Positions 63,837 through 64,000 of a DNA stretch of 64,000 nucleotides are shown here, piece by piece; position 1 is the stretch's first letter; each line of letters opens with the position of its first letter. This DNA comes from CAYVUB01 sp964454675 (GTDB taxonomy: Bacteria > Bacteroidota > Bacteroidia > Flavobacteriales > Flavobacteriaceae). Under the pieces are notes generated by a model, which saw only the letters and a program-made list of their open reading frames with translations, was not told the origin of the DNA and searched no databases. Both the position numbers and the translations under genes were made by a program. Location of the stretch: contig CAYVUB010000011.1 of the NCBI GenBank assembly GCA_964454675.1, positions 12,760-76,759 on the forward strand. Direction: 5' to 3'.

Positions 63837-63850
63837 AAAATGCACCATAA
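63837..63850. repeat. Right inverted repeat bracketing the lipoprotein gene
   Basis: AAAATGCACCATAA, the inverse of 62879-62892 with one mismatch. It overlaps the alternative ATG start. Confidence 0.65.
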
Positions 63851-63913
63851 TGTTAAGCTAAAAGCCAGTTTCAATTGCTTTTGGCGGTTGTTACCTGTCT
63901 GCCGACAGGCAGG
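63851..63913. repeat. Hairpin AAAAGC/GCTTTT and third CCTGTCTGCC palindrome
   Basis: CTAAAAGC (63859-63866) pairs with GCTTTTGG (63878-63885) around an 11-base loop, flanked by GTTAAG and GTTGTTAC. The palindrome at 63893-63913 is almost identical to 11801-11822. Confidence 0.5.
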
Positions 63914-64000
63914 AACGAAGTTAAGTTTTATTTCAATAAGTCAAGTGCTTAGATAGCATTATTCAAATGATAAATCTTTAGTTTTCTTCATTAAAAAACA

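Noticed and set aside
1..64000. tRNA, rRNA or transposase genes
   Set aside because: Gaps were read for tRNA arms, conserved rRNA segments and DDE or HUH motifs; none was recognised by eye.

Overview
The window looks like chromosomal DNA of a marine- or soil-type member of the Bacteroidota, most likely family Flavobacteriaceae. The signs are AT-rich DNA, near-absent Shine-Dalgarno sites, several promoters with the phylum's TAnnTTTG -7 box, lipoproteins with a short signal ending in Cys, a type IX secretion (T9SS) tail on a giant surface protein, and the flavobacterial gene orders mevalonate decarboxylase/mevalonate kinase/UbiA/pseudouridine synthase and arginine decarboxylase/agmatinase/deoxyhypusine-synthase-like.

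Layout. 1-14925 is a starch/maltodextrin locus on the + strand: the end of a LacI-type regulator, a maltose-type MFS carrier, beta-phosphoglucomutase, maltose phosphorylase, a periplasmic neopullulanase-type GH13, a GH31 alpha-glucosidase and three GH13 lipoproteins. Lipoprotein amylases would cut polysaccharide, periplasmic enzymes trim it, the carrier imports maltose, and phosphorolysis plus the mutase gives glucose and glucose 6-phosphate. SusC/SusD are not in the window. 15090-19022 holds a GAF-domain protein facing an HD-domain/Pycsar-type membrane effector fusion and a small gene behind a heptanucleotide repeat. 19372-27415 has msrA-selO, a 1231-aa phosphoesterase/outer-membrane barrel fusion, tesB and a flavoprotein. 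At 27449-27662 a MITE with terminal inverted repeats and a target duplication sits just in front of a toxin-antitoxin pair. 28189-32697 is the isoprenoid block, 33022-36685 a polyamine operon. 36891-40924 holds a VOC protein, a processive-type glycosyltransferase and an M49-like lipoprotein.

41715-50024 encodes a 2769-residue secreted surface protein. It is framed by two ungapped direct repeats about 183 bp long and by clusters of a small hairpin family, and is followed by a stand-alone gene that duplicates its C-terminal module. 51753-60131 carries mostly minus-strand genes (metalloprotease, diheme cytochrome, lysS, thioredoxin-TPR protein, membrane-anchored LuxR regulator) and a tiny Pmp3-type gene. 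60252-61698 holds a lipoprotein gene and lipB. 61700-64000 is an accessory tail with a frameshifted KilA-N gene, a lipoprotein gene bracketed by inverted repeats, and attC-like hairpins.

The most unusual content is non-coding: a dispersed repeat family (5'-GTCA, hairpin, TCT-3') whose stems change by compensating substitutions from copy to copy, the MITE with a second decayed copy 23 kb away, and the duplicated flanks of the giant gene. Among proteins, the HD-Pycsar fusion without a visible cyclase, a pseudouridine synthase lacking the catalytic Asp, and the bacterial deoxyhypusine-synthase homologue stand out. No rRNA, tRNA, CRISPR array, transposase or phage gene was recognised.
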